Below are positions 61,621-64,000 of a stretch of DNA of 64,000 bases, in pieces. The notes under the pieces were generated by a model. That model made no database searches. It was not told where the DNA came from and saw only the letters and a list, made by a program, of their open reading frames with translations. Position 1 is the stretch's first letter. Every line of letters begins with the position of its first letter. Source of the stretch: Bacteroidales bacterium (lineage in GTDB: Bacteria > Bacteroidota > Bacteroidia > Bacteroidales > JAADJA01); contig JAGVPB010000040.1 of assembly GCA_020052415.1 (NCBI GenBank), positions 62,001 through 126,000 on the forward strand. The letters are read 5' to 3'. The position numbers were made by a program, and so were the translations under genes.

Positions 61621-64000
61621 TTATTGCTGGAACCTATCGAAAGCAAATTTAATGGTGAACTTGGCTGCAAGGTTGTCCCATCCGTTTTGAAAAGTGTAAG
61701 GGCCATACCGGTAATAAAAAGCCAGGCCAAGTGTATATAACTGAAGATTTAACAACCTGTTGAACTGAATGCCGGATTCATAATAACCGTTTTCGAGCGT
61801 CCTATAATCAATATTTGAATGATAGTCTTTAAAATCAAGATTACCGAAAGCAATGTTCGTAGCAATTGCCAGTTCCGGCTTGAACTTTTTACCCTTGTAT
61901 AAAAGATTTTCGAAATCATGTGTTAAATAAAGCGCTGCATATTTATTTGACAGGAATTCATTCATCCTCATTGTCGCAAAGCTGTTGTCGGCAAAGATTG
62001 TGAAAGTCCGGTAAGCCTCGTTGCCGTTATAAAGATTGGTATAAGGGATATCGGAATTAATATATCCAGCAGCAAGTTTGAAGGATGTTTTGCCGATGTA
62101 CTTTGTGTAGAACGATTTTTCAATCTTTAAATCAATGCGGTCATAATCAAAATCCCCGTCGAGAAATCCGCGGATGCCCCTTGTATATTGCAGCCAGATG
62201 ACAGGGTAATCGGTTCCCATTGAGAGTTTTTTACGCATATTCTGTATGAACTTTTCACCATACGCGTATCGCAGGCCAATCCTGGCTTCGGTAAAATCAA
62301 AGCGGTCGAAATATACATTTACCGATTCGCCGGCAATCCGGTAACGGTAATCATCCGTAACCTCTTTATTGGATTTGATCAGCCCGAAATTAAGTTTTGC
62401 ATAATTCAATGTTCTGAACCCGATATTGGCTTCATACATCTCGGTTTTATCCATTTTTTTAACAAGGAAATCCCTGAAATAGTCGGGTTTAAAAAATCCG
62501 GGTTTATCATCAAAAAATCTGATGCCCGACGTTTCGGTAACATCCTTCATATAACCCAGGAATATTTCAAGCTCTGAGTTGTGATTAAGTACGAGTGTGA
62601 GGTCGCCGCCGTATTTAAATGCGTTATCGCCAATGCCATATCTTACAAACCCTCCAACCCTGAAAGCTTGTGAAATCCTTTCATTGGTGTGAATTCCCAC
62701 CCCGGCAGCCAATCCTTCATATTGATTGTACTTCAAAAAACGATTTATGTCGAAGTCAATCCTGCCCCAGGGAATTTTACCGGTCATCAAGCTCTCGAAA
62801 GTTTTGGCTGTTTTATCGAGATTGGCTTCCTTGCTCACACTATCAACAAAGTCGTAGGTATTGATCTCTTTCTGGCTGAGGGTGTCAATCCTGAAATTTT
62901 CCCAGTAAGCTTCATCCCTGTGAGTGGCTTCAGGGTCAACATCCACCACAACGCTCCCGAATTCATTTCTTTTAAGTTCGGGATTCAAATCAATATTTTT
63001 GATATAGCTTTTACCAAAACCGAAAGGCAACCTGTAAAGTCCGGAGTCTGCGGATTCGCCACCTGAGCTTATTTGAAGTCCTTGTGTTGAATCGCTAAAG
63101 GAAACATTATTCAGTATGGCAATTGTATTCAACTGCACAGGAAACCATTGTTTGCCGAGTATATATTCATACATCTGTTCGATCCTGAAACTGATCATAC
63201 TCTTCTTACCTGCCGGTTCGGCAATGACATTCTGAACAGCCCAGTTATTCGAGTTTATTGAAATTATACCCTCCAGTCCTTCAAAATTTGTATTCTTAAA
63301 AGGCCTGAAAGAAATTACAAAGGTTGAGTCGCTGACACCCGAATACAAAGTATCCTGCAAAAGAAAAAGATATTTGTTTGTGCTCCCTTTACTAATGGGA
63401 TTAATATATTCTTCTTCTGCAACCCTGATCCTGTCATTGTAAAAAGTGGTGGATTGCATTTGCGATAGCAGGAATACAAATATTGGATCCCTGAAACCTG
63501 CAACTTTAGTGGCGATGACTTCCTCATGATTTTTGTCAGGGAACCTGAACTTTCTTTCCGAAACGGTTTCCATAATGAAGAGGTGATGTTTATCCAGAAA
63601 TTCACGTACCTCTGCATCTGTTGTATCTGCAACGAGTGAATCGAGCTCGGGAATGGAATCCAGTTCAGGGGTAAAGATCATTTTATCGTAAGAGGTATAG
63701 GAAAAGGAAGGCAGCTTTTCCGGATCGTTATAATCCCGGTAGGCAATGGCATTATTGATGATTCGGTGCGCCGGATTTTCGGTCGGGAAAATAATAACCT
63801 CCGGCAATTCATACTCCACTTTTTTCATTTGTATGAGCAGGTTTTGTCTTTTGCCGGTAAGCGTAATCTTTTGCGGTTCGTATCCCACATAGCTGAGCGA
63901 CAAAACTCTAATTTCTGCAGATGAACGGAGTAAAAATTTCCCGTCAATATCGGTGGTTCCGCCTTTCGGACCGTCATTGACCACAATGTTTACAAACGGA
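61621..64000 (-). CDS. DUF5686-type outer membrane protein with carboxypeptidase-like regulatory domain (cut by window edge)
   Basis: At least 793 residues; the 5' end is outside the window. The frame stays open to the edge (PFVNIVVNDGPKGGTTDIDG), so the GTG at 63984 is internal. The first part is a CarboxypepD_reg-like beta sandwich (VLSLSYVGYEPQKITL) as in SusC/TonB-dependent proteins. It leads through PTENPAHRIINNAI and YTSYDKMIF into the DUF5686 region and a C-terminal barrel ending IKFAFDRFQQ. DUF5686 proteins are outer membrane proteins of unknown function, common in Bacteroidota. Confidence 0.88.
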   Translation of the reverse strand, partial: PFVNIVVNDGPKGGTTDIDGKFLLRSSAEIRVLSLSYVGYEPQKITLTGKRQNLLIQMKKVEYELPEVIIFPTENPAHRIINNAIAYRDYNDPEKLPSFSYTSYDKMIFTPELDSIPELDSLVADTTDAEVREFLDKHHLFIMETVSERKFRFPDKNHEEVIATKVAGFRDPIFVFLLSQMQSTTFYNDRIRVAEEEYINPISKGSTNKYLFLLQDTLYSGVSDSTFVISFRPFKNTNFEGLEGIISINSNNWAVQNVIAEPAGKKSMISFRIEQMYEYILGKQWFPVQLNTIAILNNVSFSDSTQGLQISSGGESADSGLYRLPFGFGKSYIKNIDLNPELKRNEFGSVVVDVDPEATHRDEAYWENFRIDTLSQKEINTYDFVDSVSKEANLDKTAKTFESLMTGKIPWGRIDFDINRFLKYNQYEGLAAGVGIHTNERISQAFRVGGFVRYGIGDNAFKYGGDLTLVLNHNSELEIFLGYMKDVTETSGIRFFDDKPGFFKPDYFRDFLVKKMDKTEMYEANIGFRTLNYAKLNFGLIKSNKEVTDDYRYRIAGESVNVYFDRFDFTEARIGLRYAYGEKFIQNMRKKLSMGTDYPVIWLQYTRGIRGFLDGDFDYDRIDLKIEKSFYTKYIGKTSFKLAAGYINSDIPYTNLYNGNEAYRTFTIFADNSFATMRMNEFLSNKYAALYLTHDFENLLYKGKKFKPELAIATNIAFGNLDFKDYHSNIDYRTLENGYYESGIQFNRLLNLQLYTLGLAFYYRYGPYTFQNGWDNLAAKFTIKFAFDRFQQ

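Overview
This window is a chromosomal stretch from a member of the Bacteroidota, most likely an uncultured relative of the Bacteroidales/Marinilabiliales. The evidence is threefold. First, two proteins carry type IX secretion (T9SS) type A tails and one carries a gliding-motility-associated type B tail. Second, promoters match the Bacteroidota form TTTG-N19-TAnnTTTG; the best are at 14967-14997 and 56126-56156. Third, there are taxon-typical gene pairs and families: glsA/glsB glycine-lipid acyltransferases, DUF6089, DUF5686, two OmpH/Skp genes behind bamA, and a FtsZ ending in the Bacteroidota-type tail. Base composition is AT-leaning and uniform; no rRNA, tRNA, CRISPR array or intact insertion sequence was recognised.

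Layout. 1-3.35 kb: the C-terminal part of metH (cut by the window edge) and a fused homocysteine methyltransferase/methylene-THF reductase. 3.4-3.8 kb: two very small minus-strand genes, one a 43-residue single-helix membrane peptide. 4.1-7.8 kb: two tandem Wzz-like chain-length proteins, whose frames are joined by a -1 shift at an A10 run, and an O-antigen polymerase/ligase. 8.0-9.7 kb: rho behind a long leader, closed by a terminator. 9.9-13.5 kb: a DUF218 protein with an apparent carbohydrate-binding insert, a PAP2/AUR1-like membrane phosphotransferase overlapping a large GNAT-like protein, and a ModE-like regulator. 13.6-18.8 kb: glyA, a paired active/inactive M16 protease operon and a T9SS type B cargo protein. 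18.9-31.8 kb, all minus: glsA, glsB, engB, a cupin, rsgA, a CBS protein, a one-POTRA barrel, nadK, DUF6089, uppS, bamA, ompH, ompH. This is an envelope-building block.

32.0-48.1 kb is the division and cell wall (dcw) cluster: mraZ, rsmH, ftsL-like, PASTA-bearing PBP, murE, mraY, murD, ftsW, murG, murC, ftsQ, ftsA, ftsZ. It is interrupted between ftsA and ftsZ by a GxxExxY-family gene bounded by imperfect inverted repeats rich in CACAGAG, which looks like an inserted small mobile unit. YqeY follows.

48.8-52.7 kb holds two large T9SS cargo proteins. The first has a reading frame that starts inside a dispersed palindromic repeat. A repeat-filled 650-bp spacer follows. 53.3-58.4 kb carries translation genes (tsf, rpsB, rpsI, rplM, frr, pyrH) with an unknown membrane protein inserted on the other strand. 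58.5-64 kb carries a metallo-beta-lactamase-fold hydrolase, a radical SAM/SPASM protein, an AI-2E family permease and a DUF5686 outer membrane protein cut by the right edge.

The most unusual observations are the A10 frame junction between the two Wzz-like genes, the inverted-repeat-bounded GxxExxY insertion in the dcw cluster, the PAP2+GNAT pair as a possible sphingolipid cassette, an inverted repeat exactly framing a -7-like box before the ModE-like gene, the small membrane peptide gene, and a set of unrelated short-repeat patches that all lie just past stop codons.
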